A DNA stretch of 56,737 nt, taken from contig NZ_WSFT01000024.1 of assembly GCF_016820655.1 (NCBI RefSeq), forward strand, positions 1-56,737, written 5' to 3'. The DNA is from Anaeromonas frigoriresistens (lineage in GTDB: Bacteria; Bacillota; Clostridia; Tissierellales; SIT17). Shown here piece after piece: positions 16,846-26,434 of this stretch. How positions within the stretch are numbered: position 1 is the stretch's first letter; the number at the start of each line of letters is the position of its first letter. The notes under the pieces were generated by a model. It was not told the DNA's origin and ran no database searches. It saw only the letters and a program-made list of their open reading frames with translations. A program made the position numbers and the translations under genes.

Positions 16846-19207
16846 AATTATGTTGTTTTCTTATATTATTTAAGATTATTCTTTGCTCTACCCCGGCCAC
16901 AAGCTTTCTTGTATAGGCTACTGTATCTGGATTTATACTCATACTATCTATTCCCTCTTGAACTAGAAACTCAGCAAATTCTGGATATAGGGATGGCCCT
17001 TGACCGCATATAGATACTGTTTTCCCATATTTATGAGCTGCTTTTATTAGCATTGATATGGCCCTTTTAACTGCCGGATTTCTTTCATCAAAATATCCCA
17101 TACTATTTAGTATTCCTGAGTCTCTATCTGCTCCTAAGGTTAATTGAGTTAAATCATTGCTTCCTATACTAAACCCATCAACTAGCTGAGCGAATTCTTC
17201 TGCTTGGAAAATCACTGAAGGTACTTCTGCCATTATCCATATCTTAAAGTTTCCTCCTTGGACTAACCCTTCTGAAGCCATTATCTCCTTTACTTGCTTT
17301 AATTCCCAAATTGTTCTCACAAAAGGTAACATAACATAAACATTTATAAGTCCATATTCTTCTCTAACCTTTTTAATAGCTCTACATTCTAGTCTAAACC
17401 CTTCTTCATAGTCAGGAGAGATATATCTAGAAACTCCTCTCCATCCTATCATCGGATTACTTTCTACAGGCTCTACTTCTTCTCCACCTTCTAGACCTCT
17501 AAATTCATTAGTTCTAAAATCACTTAATCTTACTACTATGGGCTTTGGGTAGACTTCTTGAGCCACCATAGTTATACCCTCCGCCATTTTATCTATAACA
17601 ACATCTTGTCGTCCTGTTTTTAATAGATACATAGGATGAGCCCCCACAAGATTAGAGAATATAAATTCCGTTCTCATAAGTCCTATACCATCAAAGGGTA
17701 AATCCTTATATTTTTTTATAATTGAAGGTTCTCCTAAATTCATATATATTTTAGTTCCTGTTATAGGAGCAAGCTGATTTACTAATCTATCAAAGGCGCT
17801 TTTATCTACTCCCCCATTAGTAGCTTCTTCCTCTTCTTCATCCATTACTTTACCTTCATATACTACTCCTCTAGTAGCATCTACTGTAACAAGCATTCCA
17901 TCTTCTAAATGATCTGTAGCATCATTAGCACCTACTATACAGGGTACTCCTAGTTCTCTGGAAACTATAGCTGCATGACAAGTTCTTCCTCCTTCATCAG
18001 TTACTACAGCTTTAGCCTTTCTCATAGCTGGAACCATATCCGGATTGGTCATTACTGTAACTAATATATCCCCTTCTTTTACCCTTGATATTTCATCTAT
18101 ACTATTAATTTTAATAACCTTACCATAACCAATTCCTGGAGCAGCTGCTAATCCTTTAGCAAGAACCTTTAATGTTGTATTCTTTTCAACTTTCACCTTT
18201 TCCTCTTCCTCCTTTAATGTTGTAATTGGTCTAGACTGTAGTATATATAATTTCTTCGTATCTTTATCAAAGGCCCACTCAATATCTTGATTACTTCTAT
18301 ACATAGCTTCTATTAAAGATCCACTTCTTGCTAGTTTTATAACTTCCTCTTCAGATAAACATTCTCCCGTCACCTTGTCTTCGCCTAATACATGAGCTAC
18401 TTTAACTTCTTCCGTTCCTACTGTATCCTTCTTTTTTATAACCATGGTCTTCTTATTAGCTATATTTTTTTCTACTATTCCTAAGCTGTTTTTATCAATT
18501 ATATATTCATCCGGGGTAACTATACCTGATACCACTGCTTCTCCTAGGCCCCAACTTGCATTTATCATTATTTCATTTCTATTGTGGTTTATAGGGTTAG
18601 CGGTAAACATTACCCCGGCTTTTCCGCTATTTACCATCTTTTGAACAACTACACTTAATGCAACCTCTTCATGTTTAAACCCTTGATTTTCTCTATAATA
18701 TATAGCCCTAGCCGTCCATAGAGATGCCCAACATTTCTTTATATGCTTTAATACCTCATCTATTCCATGAATCTCTAGGTAGGTATCTTGCTGTCCTGCA
18801 AAGGATGCCTCAGGTAAATCTTCTGCAGTAGCGGAACTTCTTATCGCTACTAAAGGATTCTCCTTATTTACTATATGGCTAAACTCAGTATAGCCATGGA
18901 TGATCTCTTCTCTTATATCCTCTGGCATTTTTGATTTTATTATCATATCTCTTATTTCAGAAGATATAGTGTGTAACATATCATTATCTTGTATGTCTAA
19001 TTGAGACAACTTATTATTCATTTTTTCTTTTATATTAGAATTTTCTATAAAGTCAACATATCCTTGAGCCGTTACACAGAAGCCTGGTGGTACATTTATT
19101 CCCCTTTGAGTTAATTCCCCTAGATTAGCTCCTTTCCCCCCAACTATTGGTATATCATCTTTATTCACTTCATTAAACCATTTAATATAGCTATATTTAT
19201 GCATCAT
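16844..19207 (-). CDS. ppsA: Phosphoenolpyruvate synthase
   Basis: 787 aa. Order of domains is that of PEP synthase: N-terminal ATP-grasp (VGGKGANLGELTQ; IRSSATAEDLPEASFAGQQDTY), the swivelling phosphohistidine domain with GGRTCHAAIVSRELGVPC (His in TCHAA), and the C-terminal PEP-utilising barrel with SNDLTQLTLGADRD and the catalytic Cys in SICGQGPS. It converts pyruvate plus ATP to PEP, AMP and phosphate for gluconeogenesis. Two adjacent ATG codons (19207, 19204) follow AGGAGG; the second has the better spacing. Monocistronic. Confidence 0.95.
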   Translation of the reverse strand: MMHKYSYIKWFNEVNKDDIPIVGGKGANLGELTQRGINVPPGFCVTAQGYVDFIENSNIKEKMNNKLSQLDIQDNDMLHTISSEIRDMIIKSKMPEDIREEIIHGYTEFSHIVNKENPLVAIRSSATAEDLPEASFAGQQDTYLEIHGIDEVLKHIKKCWASLWTARAIYYRENQGFKHEEVALSVVVQKMVNSGKAGVMFTANPINHNRNEIMINASWGLGEAVVSGIVTPDEYIIDKNSLGIVEKNIANKKTMVIKKKDTVGTEEVKVAHVLGEDKVTGECLSEEEVIKLARSGSLIEAMYRSNQDIEWAFDKDTKKLYILQSRPITTLKEEEEKVKVEKNTTLKVLAKGLAAAPGIGYGKVIKINSIDEISRVKEGDILVTVMTNPDMVPAMRKAKAVVTDEGGRTCHAAIVSRELGVPCIVGANDATDHLEDGMLVTVDATRGVVYEGKVMDEEEEEATNGGVDKSAFDRLVNQLAPITGTKIYMNLGEPSIIKKYKDLPFDGIGLMRTEFIFSNLVGAHPMYLLKTGRQDVVIDKMAEGITMVAQEVYPKPIVVRLSDFRTNEFRGLEGGEEVEPVESNPMIGWRGVSRYISPDYEEGFRLECRAIKKVREEYGLINVYVMLPFVRTIWELKQVKEIMASEGLVQGGNFKIWIMAEVPSVIFQAEEFAQLVDGFSIGSNDLTQLTLGADRDSGILNSMGYFDERNPAVKRAISMLIKAAHKYGKTVSICGQGPSLYPEFAEFLVQEGIDSMSINPDTVAYTRKLVAGVEQRIILNNIRKQHN

Positions 19208-19303
19208 TATTCCTCCTATTATTATAATTATAAATGTATTATAACATACTAATTATATATATGCTATACTATATTGAGAAAATAGGAATAATGTTACACA
19301 ACA

Positions 19304-19333
19304 AAACAGGTATGCTTAAAAGCATACCTGTTT
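19304..19333 (-). terminator. Terminator of the M6 protease gene
   Basis: Perfect 12-bp arms AAACAGGTATGC and GCATACCTGTTT around six nucleotides, 14 bp after the stop codon. Confidence 0.88.
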
Positions 19334-19346
19334 ATGTGAGTTTATT

Positions 19347-21680
19347 TTATTTAAATAATAATATTTTACCTACTGAATTATCTTCTGATCCACCGATAAC
19401 TCTTATTTTCAATCCATAATTAGGGATATTTCTACCTGCATCAACTAACCCAGGATTACTATAGTCATTACTATCATCAAATATAGCATTAGCCTTAGTA
19501 AAGTTATCCTTCATAGTAAATTGGCCAGGATAATCTAAGAACATTTTTTCTGATTTATCTACATTAAATGCAGCATCATGAATTTGATATCTAGTAGATC
19601 CTACGTTCTTATCACTCCAATAATTTGCATGTTGATCTGCATCTACTACACCTAGATATCCATCTCCAGGATGTGCTCCTGTCCAGTTGTTGTCATAGCT
19701 TTCATCTACATACCAAACAACCATACCAGGATCGTAGCTCATTAAAGTTGCTCCTCTTCTGATATTAGCTAAACCTTCATCTACACCTGCATGATTTCTC
19801 CACTCAACTAAGTAGTAATGCTTTGAATTAAATTTACCATTATCTTTAGCAAATCCAGATAATGTAAATGAAGAATCTCCCTCTGCATCATCACTTAATA
19901 TTACAGTATCATCTACTGTTACATTAATATCATCTGCGTAGAATCCAGGAAGAGCAACATAACCATCTGTCCAATAATTAAACTCTAATTCTATTGTCTG
20001 ACCAGCATAGGCAGATAAATCAAATTCTGCATCTACCCAACCATTAGAACTTCCTGTTATACCATTTCCAGGATTTTGATCATATGGATTGGCATCAGTA
20101 GTTATATTTCCAGGAATTGATTCACCATTTACTTTAACTGATGCATAGTCCCAATCTTGCTCTATATCATACCAAGCTTTGAAGTTTAATATAGCATTTG
20201 TAGCATTAGTTAAATCTACAGTAGTAGTCATGGAATTATCTAAATTATTTCCACTTCCAGAGAAGTATTCATATTCTCCACTAGTTGGAGTATTAACTGA
20301 ATTTTCCTTATCAGGAAGATTGATTCTGACAGCATCATTATTAGTTCCTTTGTCATTAGCTTGATCTAGTACTAATTCCATTCCTTCAGATGTTATATCA
20401 TCAAGATTTACAGTAGTACCACTTAACCAATTACCACCATGTAGGCTTTGTAACATTTCTTTAGCATATGGGCTAAATCCAGTAGGTTCGTTTCCACCTA
20501 TTTTACCTGCCCAACTACCACTTGCCATTATTGACCAGTAGGAAACTGCTTCTCCAGCACCAGTATATTGAGTATCATACTCATCAGGAAGGCCTAAATC
20601 GTGCCCAAATTCATGAGCCATTACCCCTACTGCTCCATCTTCTGGTTCTATAGTGTAATCGTATGCACCTAGTAACCCATCAAATCTATCACTATTTGAT
20701 GTACCACCTGGAACTGCAACTAATTGTCCTAGATTCCATCTATGAGACCATATAGCATCTCCACCAAGATTTCCTCCACCAGCTTCCTCACCAACACCCG
20801 CGTGAATTACCATTAAGTGGTCGATAATTCCATCTGGTTCATTATAAACTCCATCATTATCATAGTCATCTCTATCCCACACATCATATTCACTTAAATC
20901 AACAGTTGGATCTTGACCAGCTGCAGCAAGAGCTTCATACACTAAATCACGAGGACGAGCATCACTATCTTCTGGACCTGGATAGTTTCCACCATAGTAT
21001 TCAGCGTTATTCTCAGCTGTATACCAACCTGCTACTTCACCTTCTATAGTATAGGAGCCTCCAGATTGATTTTCATAATATTGTTTCATTGATACATAAT
21101 TTTCACCATTTGGTCCAATGTATCCATCTTCTCCAAAAATCATATCTTGGAAATGCTCTTGTGGATAATCTTCATAATACATATCAGTTTCACTTTCAGT
21201 TATATCTCCAGCTTTTTGGTCTGGATAATCTATAAGTAATACTAATACCTTATCCGTTCTTACCTCACCATCATAAGATTCTTTAATAAGAGCTTCTAAG
21301 TTCTGCTCGTGACCTTTTTTACGCCCATTACCATTAAAGGTACCATTATTAATAGTTTTAGATCCTGGTATTTCTTTTTCTATATTATACATTTCTTTAT
21401 TTCTCTTTTTTGCCCCTTCAGCTTTATCTCTTAAGAAGTCATTTAAAGCTTTTTCTGCTTCTGCAGGAGATGCATCCTTTGCTATCTTTCCTTCTTTCTT
21501 TAACATTTCGATAAGCTTTTCATCATTAGCTATACCTAAATCTACTGGTGCTCCACCATATTCCTCTAATTTAGGTCCGGATGTAAAGTCTACTACTTTT
21601 GACTCTGGTACTTGTGCTGCAAAGGTGAATGAACCAAGTAACATTGTACTTGCTACTGCCAAACTTAAAATTTTTTTCAT
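19347..21680 (-). CDS. Secreted M6 family metalloprotease (immune inhibitor A-like)
   Basis: 777 aa from the ATG at 21680 (AAGGGGG upstream; the preceding in-frame codon is TTG). A signal peptide (KKILSLAVASTMLLGSFTFAAQ) and a propeptide precede the M6 domain. The zinc site is VMAHEFGHDLGLPDEYD (HEFGH near residue 356), followed by the family's SYWSIMASGSWAG Met-turn. Residues about 450-640 carry a MAM/jelly-roll module (LNFKAWYDIEQDWDYASVKV; WVDAEFDLSAYAGQTIELEF) seen in immune inhibitor A. It would degrade proteins outside the cell. The same C-terminal module recurs in the next gene. Confidence 0.93.
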   Translation of the reverse strand: MKKILSLAVASTMLLGSFTFAAQVPESKVVDFTSGPKLEEYGGAPVDLGIANDEKLIEMLKKEGKIAKDASPAEAEKALNDFLRDKAEGAKKRNKEMYNIEKEIPGSKTINNGTFNGNGRKKGHEQNLEALIKESYDGEVRTDKVLVLLIDYPDQKAGDITESETDMYYEDYPQEHFQDMIFGEDGYIGPNGENYVSMKQYYENQSGGSYTIEGEVAGWYTAENNAEYYGGNYPGPEDSDARPRDLVYEALAAAGQDPTVDLSEYDVWDRDDYDNDGVYNEPDGIIDHLMVIHAGVGEEAGGGNLGGDAIWSHRWNLGQLVAVPGGTSNSDRFDGLLGAYDYTIEPEDGAVGVMAHEFGHDLGLPDEYDTQYTGAGEAVSYWSIMASGSWAGKIGGNEPTGFSPYAKEMLQSLHGGNWLSGTTVNLDDITSEGMELVLDQANDKGTNNDAVRINLPDKENSVNTPTSGEYEYFSGSGNNLDNSMTTTVDLTNATNAILNFKAWYDIEQDWDYASVKVNGESIPGNITTDANPYDQNPGNGITGSSNGWVDAEFDLSAYAGQTIELEFNYWTDGYVALPGFYADDINVTVDDTVILSDDAEGDSSFTLSGFAKDNGKFNSKHYYLVEWRNHAGVDEGLANIRRGATLMSYDPGMVVWYVDESYDNNWTGAHPGDGYLGVVDADQHANYWSDKNVGSTRYQIHDAAFNVDKSEKMFLDYPGQFTMKDNFTKANAIFDDSNDYSNPGLVDAGRNIPNYGLKIRVIGGSEDNSVGKILLFK

Positions 21681-22055
21681 CAATAAACCCCCTTGATTTT
21701 ATTTATCTGTTTATCATGGTGCTTATATTAATCCTTTCCCTTACACCTCCTCGTAATTTTTATATATGAAAATATATTGTGTTTTGTATTAGTTTGAATA
21801 TTTTGAATATTGCTCTTGGTAATATATTATTTTATTTATTACATTATTGCAATATATTGTAATGAAATAGGACTGGCTCCCTACTTTATTTTATCTTACA
21901 TAGACATAGAATTTTATCAAAACAGCCTGTTCTATTTGGTCTAGTTTTGTAATACTAAATCATTTATATTCGAATATTCATAGCTATATAGATACTTGTA
22001 CTATAAATATAAGAGAAACATATCTTAGATATGTTTCTCTTATATTTAGCAACTA
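21681..22055. other. Gap between the two protease genes
   Basis: 375 bp, very AT-rich, no reading frame worth reporting. It holds the upstream region of the M6 gene and the hairpin after the second protease. No clear promoter stands out. Confidence 0.6.
22009..22043 (-). terminator. Long hairpin after the second protease gene
   Basis: Perfect 16-bp arms (ATAAGAGAAACATATC with GATATGTTTCTCTTAT) around three nucleotides, 12 bp past the stop. The following T run is weak, so it may stabilise the 3' end rather than terminate. Confidence 0.65.
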
Positions 22056-24137
22056 TTATTGCTTATTTTTCATATTCTTACTTTTAGCAATTATTTCATA
22101 ACTAAAGTCTACAGTTCCTTTTTTACCTTCAGGAGCTGCATACCAGGTTACCATGGAATTAGTTCCATCTTTAAATAATTGTCTTAATTGAACTGCATCG
22201 TCTTCTGTAAAGGTTGTTGGGTCGATATTTATTAATTTATATTTTGATTTTCCTTTACCAACTTCCTTTTCATTAATGAAGGAAATAGCATATTCAACTT
22301 TTATATTTCTAATTTCATCTATTGTTTTAAATCCTTCTAAAGAGCTACAGTCATTCATGTAGCCTATTTCAGGGATTTCAATATTATCTATAAACCATCC
22401 ACTATCATTATAAGCAGCATCTGTCATATATCTAAAGTTAATAAGTATTTTTTGTCCTGCATATGTTGATAAATCAAATGTTTCTTTTACCCATTCATCA
22501 TAGTAGCCAGTAAATCCTGGAAGATTATTATAAATATACATAGCCTGATCATTTGGAGTGAAATTATCTTGGCTTACTGTATTTTCATTAGCTAAGCTTA
22601 CCCAAGTTTCTCCATTATCAACGGAAACCTGTACAGCACCTGCATCCCAATCTTCTTCAATATCAATATAATTATCAAAGTTTAATGTAGCTGCATCTAC
22701 ATTTGTTAGGTCCGCTTCAAGGATTATTTGATTGTCTCTTAAATGACCTTTATTTCCCCAAAGAACACTTTCACTACTTCCTAATGGGTCACTAACAACT
22801 TCCCAAGGCAGTGGTAAGTATTCTATTCCATCTATCTTAATATTATCAATTTTATCATTAAAATCTAATACTTTATAATCAGCACCCCAAGCTGGTACTC
22901 CATCTTTATCGAAAGCCAAAGCTGATTCATAATTAATATCAAGGTCTATTGTGTCATATCCATAAATACCACCTTGCCAACTTGTATCATCTATAGCTAC
23001 AGCTAAAGAGAATCTTCTAAATAACTCGGTGAAATCAACACCAATATTAAATTGGTTTAATATTTCATTTACCCCTGAAATACCTTCTGTTTCGTTCTTA
23101 GCCAATGCTCTTACAAACTCAGAACCATATTTCTCATTTAAATATAATGTGAATAAATATGCCTGACCATAGTCCGCTAATGTTTCTGGTCCTGTAGTAG
23201 CAGTATAATGTTCATCCCACTCAACTAATGAATTTTCAGGATGCTCTAAGAAGAAATTAACATGCCCCTGTGGATGACCATAACCACAAAGATATTCAGC
23301 AAAGTCTGACATACCTTCATTTACCCATGATTCTTCTTCTGCATCATTATCATCATGGATTAAGTGTTGGAATTCATGAGCTACTGTTCCATAAATATCA
23401 TTACTAGGAATTCTTACATCCCATCTATTTGTATCTATATTGATTATGTTTCTATCAAAATAATCTTCAAAAGTTCCTGAATAGAAACCTGCTACATAGA
23501 ATGGATAAGAGGGATCATAATATGCTTCATCTCTACAGTTATCAACAAGCATGATAACTCTTTCTACTCCATCTTCAGGAGCATAATAGTCTTCTGGAAC
23601 ATAACCCCATGCTTCTAAATCACCTTCTGTTCCATCATGAGAATCTGGCATTCCAAAAAATGTTGTGTCTTTTTCATAAATATTATTATCAAACTCATCT
23701 CTTAAAGAATCTACTTGCTCTTGAGTTACTACGTGATCAGGTCTATCATCTTCAAAAGAAATTTCATTGGCTACCCATACCTCAACATGCTCACCAATAC
23801 TTCTTAGGGTATATTCTTTAAAGTAATCTCCATCAACATTGTCATAACCTAAGAATAGTTTGGTTCCACCATTGAATGTAAAGTTTTCCTCGTTATCTGC
23901 TACCGTTGCCTCTGCTGCTACTTCACTAAAATCAACTTCGGAAGCTAACTCTTTAATTCTTGCATCCATTTCAGCTCGCATTTCTGGATTATCATTACGA
24001 TACTTTAAATATGGATCAACATCTAATTGTTTCTCCACATCATCATTGCCTTGTGCTTGAACCTTTGGCATAGTAGGTAAGAACATGCCAAATACTAATG
24101 TAAGTACTAACATAACTGACATTAATTTTTTAATCAT
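22056..24137 (-). CDS. Secreted HEFQH metalloprotease with immune inhibitor A-type C-terminal module
   Basis: 693 aa. A signal peptide (LMSVMLVLTLVFGMFLPTMPKVQAQG) is followed by a propeptide-like acidic stretch and a zinc domain with TVAHEFQHLIHDD (HEFQH at 254-258) and the third ligand region WVNEGMSDFAEY (Glu274). HEFQH plus NEG is closer to hyicolysin/M30-like and related gluzincins than to the M6 HEFGH...GLPDEYD site next door. Residues 490-600 repeat the jelly-roll module (LNFDNYIDIEEDWDAGAVQV; KETFDLSTYAGQKILINF). So two differing catalytic domains share one accessory module. Probably exported to digest protein as food. Confidence 0.9.
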   Translation of the reverse strand: MIKKLMSVMLVLTLVFGMFLPTMPKVQAQGNDDVEKQLDVDPYLKYRNDNPEMRAEMDARIKELASEVDFSEVAAEATVADNEENFTFNGGTKLFLGYDNVDGDYFKEYTLRSIGEHVEVWVANEISFEDDRPDHVVTQEQVDSLRDEFDNNIYEKDTTFFGMPDSHDGTEGDLEAWGYVPEDYYAPEDGVERVIMLVDNCRDEAYYDPSYPFYVAGFYSGTFEDYFDRNIINIDTNRWDVRIPSNDIYGTVAHEFQHLIHDDNDAEEESWVNEGMSDFAEYLCGYGHPQGHVNFFLEHPENSLVEWDEHYTATTGPETLADYGQAYLFTLYLNEKYGSEFVRALAKNETEGISGVNEILNQFNIGVDFTELFRRFSLAVAIDDTSWQGGIYGYDTIDLDINYESALAFDKDGVPAWGADYKVLDFNDKIDNIKIDGIEYLPLPWEVVSDPLGSSESVLWGNKGHLRDNQIILEADLTNVDAATLNFDNYIDIEEDWDAGAVQVSVDNGETWVSLANENTVSQDNFTPNDQAMYIYNNLPGFTGYYDEWVKETFDLSTYAGQKILINFRYMTDAAYNDSGWFIDNIEIPEIGYMNDCSSLEGFKTIDEIRNIKVEYAISFINEKEVGKGKSKYKLINIDPTTFTEDDAVQLRQLFKDGTNSMVTWYAAPEGKKGTVDFSYEIIAKSKNMKNKQ

Positions 24138-24465
24138 TTACACTTCCCCTCTCATATTTTAAGTTAAATTATAGGTGATTAGTCTGTGATCTTCTTTTGC
24201 TCCATCACCTCCTTTAATTTTTCCTTTAATATATATTTAATATATTAATGACTGACCTTTATAAGAATTTTTTTTAATACAGTGATACTAGTTTCACTTT
24301 AACTTGTCTGTATTATATATATGATTGTTGTCCTAAAATATGTATGGTTTGTTCATATTTCATTTAATATATAGATTAGTTTTTAGAAATTTACTATTCA
24401 TCTAATATTACTTTTATCTTGGAATATACTACCACTTATTGTAAGATTAAATAAGGTGTTCTATT
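24138..24465. other. AT-rich gap upstream of the second protease
   Basis: 328 bp at about 20 % GC separating divergent genes. No reading frame, repeat or well-formed promoter stands out beyond the GAGGGGAAG ribosome site of the protease gene. Confidence 0.5.
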
Positions 24466-24690
24466 ATGAATAAAATACTAGGTGGATTATTTTTAATTTT
24501 AGTGGTTTTTTCACTCTTTGATCCTCTAAAATTTTTAGGACTTAGACCATTAACAAATGTAGAAAAAGAAGTAGAATTTTTTAAGACCTTTAGTATTGAG
24601 GATTACTTAAATAAGGAGTATAATAAACTTTTTGTAGATATCCATAAAGGAAAACAGATAAATAAAGAAGTAAAAATCATATTAATATAA
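24466..24690 (+). CDS. Small plus-strand membrane protein, unknown function
   Basis: 74 aa: an N-terminal helix (ILGGLFLILVVFSLFDPLKFLG) and a charged tail with NKEYNKLFVDIHKGKQINKE. AAGGTG lies about 9 nt before the ATG. It is one of few plus-strand genes here and has no recognised family. Could be spurious because the region is so AT-rich. Confidence 0.4.
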   Translation: MNKILGGLFLILVVFSLFDPLKFLGLRPLTNVEKEVEFFKTFSIEDYLNKEYNKLFVDIHKGKQINKEVKIILI

Positions 24691-24786
24691 TTATTTGAAA
24701 AGAAAGAAGTATAGATATGCTAGGGGATAACAATATGATTTTAATGATTCATCTTATTATTTTATTTAGCAGACCCATATAACTAT

Positions 24787-24942
24787 TAAAGACTCTTCGA
24801 CAAGCTCAGAGTGACAATACTATTGTGACTGTTTGGAGATATTAAGAGCCCTCAACTCTTTGGGTTTTCTCTATCTGAAATGACAATAATTTATTATGAT
24901 CTTTTTAATAATGTCATCCTGAGCATAGCGAAGGACCTTTCT
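24787..24942. repeat. REP-like repeat cluster
   Basis: Three copies or partial copies: AAAGACTCTTCGACAAGC with CTCAGAGTGACAATA (24788-24820), a degenerate middle copy ending TCTGAAATGACAAT (24875-24890), and GTCATCCTGAGCATAGCGAA (24912-24931) in the opposite orientation. Outer copies can pair into a long cruciform. Same family as 14862-14930. Confidence 0.75.
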
Positions 24943-24953
24943 TTTTATCATAA

Positions 24954-24987
24954 AAAATAAGAAGGCTTAAGCCTTCTTATTTTTTAT
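24954..24987 (-). terminator. Terminator of the epimerase gene
   Basis: AAAATAAGAAGGCTTAAGCC palindrome continuing into CTTCTTATTTTTT, perfectly symmetric over 34 bp and overlapping the stop codon. Confidence 0.88.
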
Positions 24988-26072
24988 ATATATTTAATTC
25001 CTTCTATATCCTTAATACCAAATCCAGATCCCTCATTTACAGTGATTTTAGAATTATTAAATACTGCTCCACCTGTCACTGGATCTTCACTGCATAGTAC
25101 CGGTCCATCTAGATCTATTTTTGTAATTATCTTTTTAGCTGCTGCTAAATGTACTGCTGCTGTAACACTTACTTTTGCTTCTAGCATACATCCTATCATG
25201 CATTCTACTCCATATATCTCTGCCATAGATACAATTTTTAATGCATTGTATACTCCTCCAGTTTTCATTAGCTTTAAATTTATTAGATCTGCTGCTCTAT
25301 TTTGTAATATTGTCATTGCATCTCTTGGAGAAAATACACTTTCGTCAACTAATACTGGAATATTTACATTATCTGTTACTAACTTCATTCCTTCTATATC
25401 GTGAGCTAATACTGGTTGTTCAACTAACTCAATATCTAAGCCTAGGTCCTCCATTTTTCTTAAAGTATATACTGCTTCCTTTGGTTTCCATCCTTGATTA
25501 GCATCTATTCTTATATTTATATCCTTACCTACTGCATTTCTGATAGCTTTAAGTCTTTTAATGTCTAAATTAGAATCTTTTCCAACCTTTACTTTTAAAG
25601 TTTCATAGCCTAGTTTTATAGCATTAATACTATCTCTTTCCATTTCTTCTGGATCATTTACACTGATAGTTATATCAGTAGTTATTTCTTTTCTATATCC
25701 TCCTAAGAGTTTATATACTGGAGCATTAAACATTTGTCCATATAAATCATACAAGGCTATATCTACTGCCGCTTTAGCACTAGTATTTTTCACTACAGAA
25801 GAATGAAGTCTTATCATTATCTCTTCAAAATTTTCAACATCCATCCCAATAAGAGAAGGTCTTATATGATCTTTTATAGCACCTATTATTCCTCCAGTAG
25901 TATCCCCAGTTATTACTCCTGTAGGAGGAGCCTCACCATACCCTATATTCCCTGTATCTGTTTCTATAATTACTATAATATCTTCCACACTTTTTACCGT
26001 TCTCAGTGCAGTTTTAAAAGGTGTTTTTAAAGGTACTGATATCCTGCCCAATTTTATGTCAGTAATTTTCAA
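24984..26072 (-). CDS. Dipeptide epimerase (L-Ala-D/L-Glu type), enolase superfamily
   Basis: 362 aa starting from TTG at 26072, with AGGAGGAGATAAGC just upstream and no better ATG. The capping domain begins MKITDIKLGRISVPLKTPFKTA; the barrel has LKVKVG (catalytic Lys), IRIDANQGW and ELVEQPV and VDESVFS metal ligands, and LINLKLMKTGG (second Lys). Members racemise L-Ala-D-Glu or other dipeptides released from peptidoglycan. It sits with a DUF3870 protein and a DUF819 transporter, which suggests uptake and use of cell-wall peptides or an amino-acid derivative. Confidence 0.9.
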   Translation of the reverse strand: MKITDIKLGRISVPLKTPFKTALRTVKSVEDIIVIIETDTGNIGYGEAPPTGVITGDTTGGIIGAIKDHIRPSLIGMDVENFEEIMIRLHSSVVKNTSAKAAVDIALYDLYGQMFNAPVYKLLGGYRKEITTDITISVNDPEEMERDSINAIKLGYETLKVKVGKDSNLDIKRLKAIRNAVGKDINIRIDANQGWKPKEAVYTLRKMEDLGLDIELVEQPVLAHDIEGMKLVTDNVNIPVLVDESVFSPRDAMTILQNRAADLINLKLMKTGGVYNALKIVSMAEIYGVECMIGCMLEAKVSVTAAVHLAAAKKIITKIDLDGPVLCSEDPVTGGAVFNNSKITVNEGSGFGIKDIEGIKYI

Positions 26073-26087
26073 GCTTATCTCCTCCTA

Positions 26088-26414
26088 TTAATAATGCTTA
26101 TTTTTTGCTTCATTATATTTCTTAACTGCGTCCTTATAGGATACTATTATGGCTTTTTGAGATGATCCAAAATATCTTCTGATAATCTCCTTCTCAATCT
26201 CACCTCTATATTTATCCATTTTTTTACCTACAAATATATTTGCTATAAATTCTTGAGTAGTAGGAATTGTTGCTGAGCAGCTTAAATCCACTATTTCATC
26301 AGTTTTAGAGTCTATTACAAATCCTATAAAAAACATTTTAAAACGTTCTGTTATAGCGTTATCTGAAGTGGTTTTCCCATGTCCCACTACATATACAGTA
26401 TTTTTATCATACAT
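26088..26414 (-). CDS. DUF3870 domain protein
   Basis: 108 aa, whole protein is one domain: VYVVGHGKTTSDNAIT, then VDLSCSATIPTTQEFIANIFVGKK and a C-terminal basic region IIVSYKDAVKKY. The family has conserved Gly, Cys and Thr positions but no assigned reaction. Located between the DUF819 transporter and the epimerase with 15-20 bp gaps, so it belongs to this operon and may act on the same substrate. Confidence 0.85.
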   Translation of the reverse strand: MYDKNTVYVVGHGKTTSDNAITERFKMFFIGFVIDSKTDEIVDLSCSATIPTTQEFIANIFVGKKMDKYRGEIEKEIIRRYFGSSQKAIIVSYKDAVKKYNEAKNKHY

Positions 26415-26434
26415 AATTACTCACCTTTACTTTT

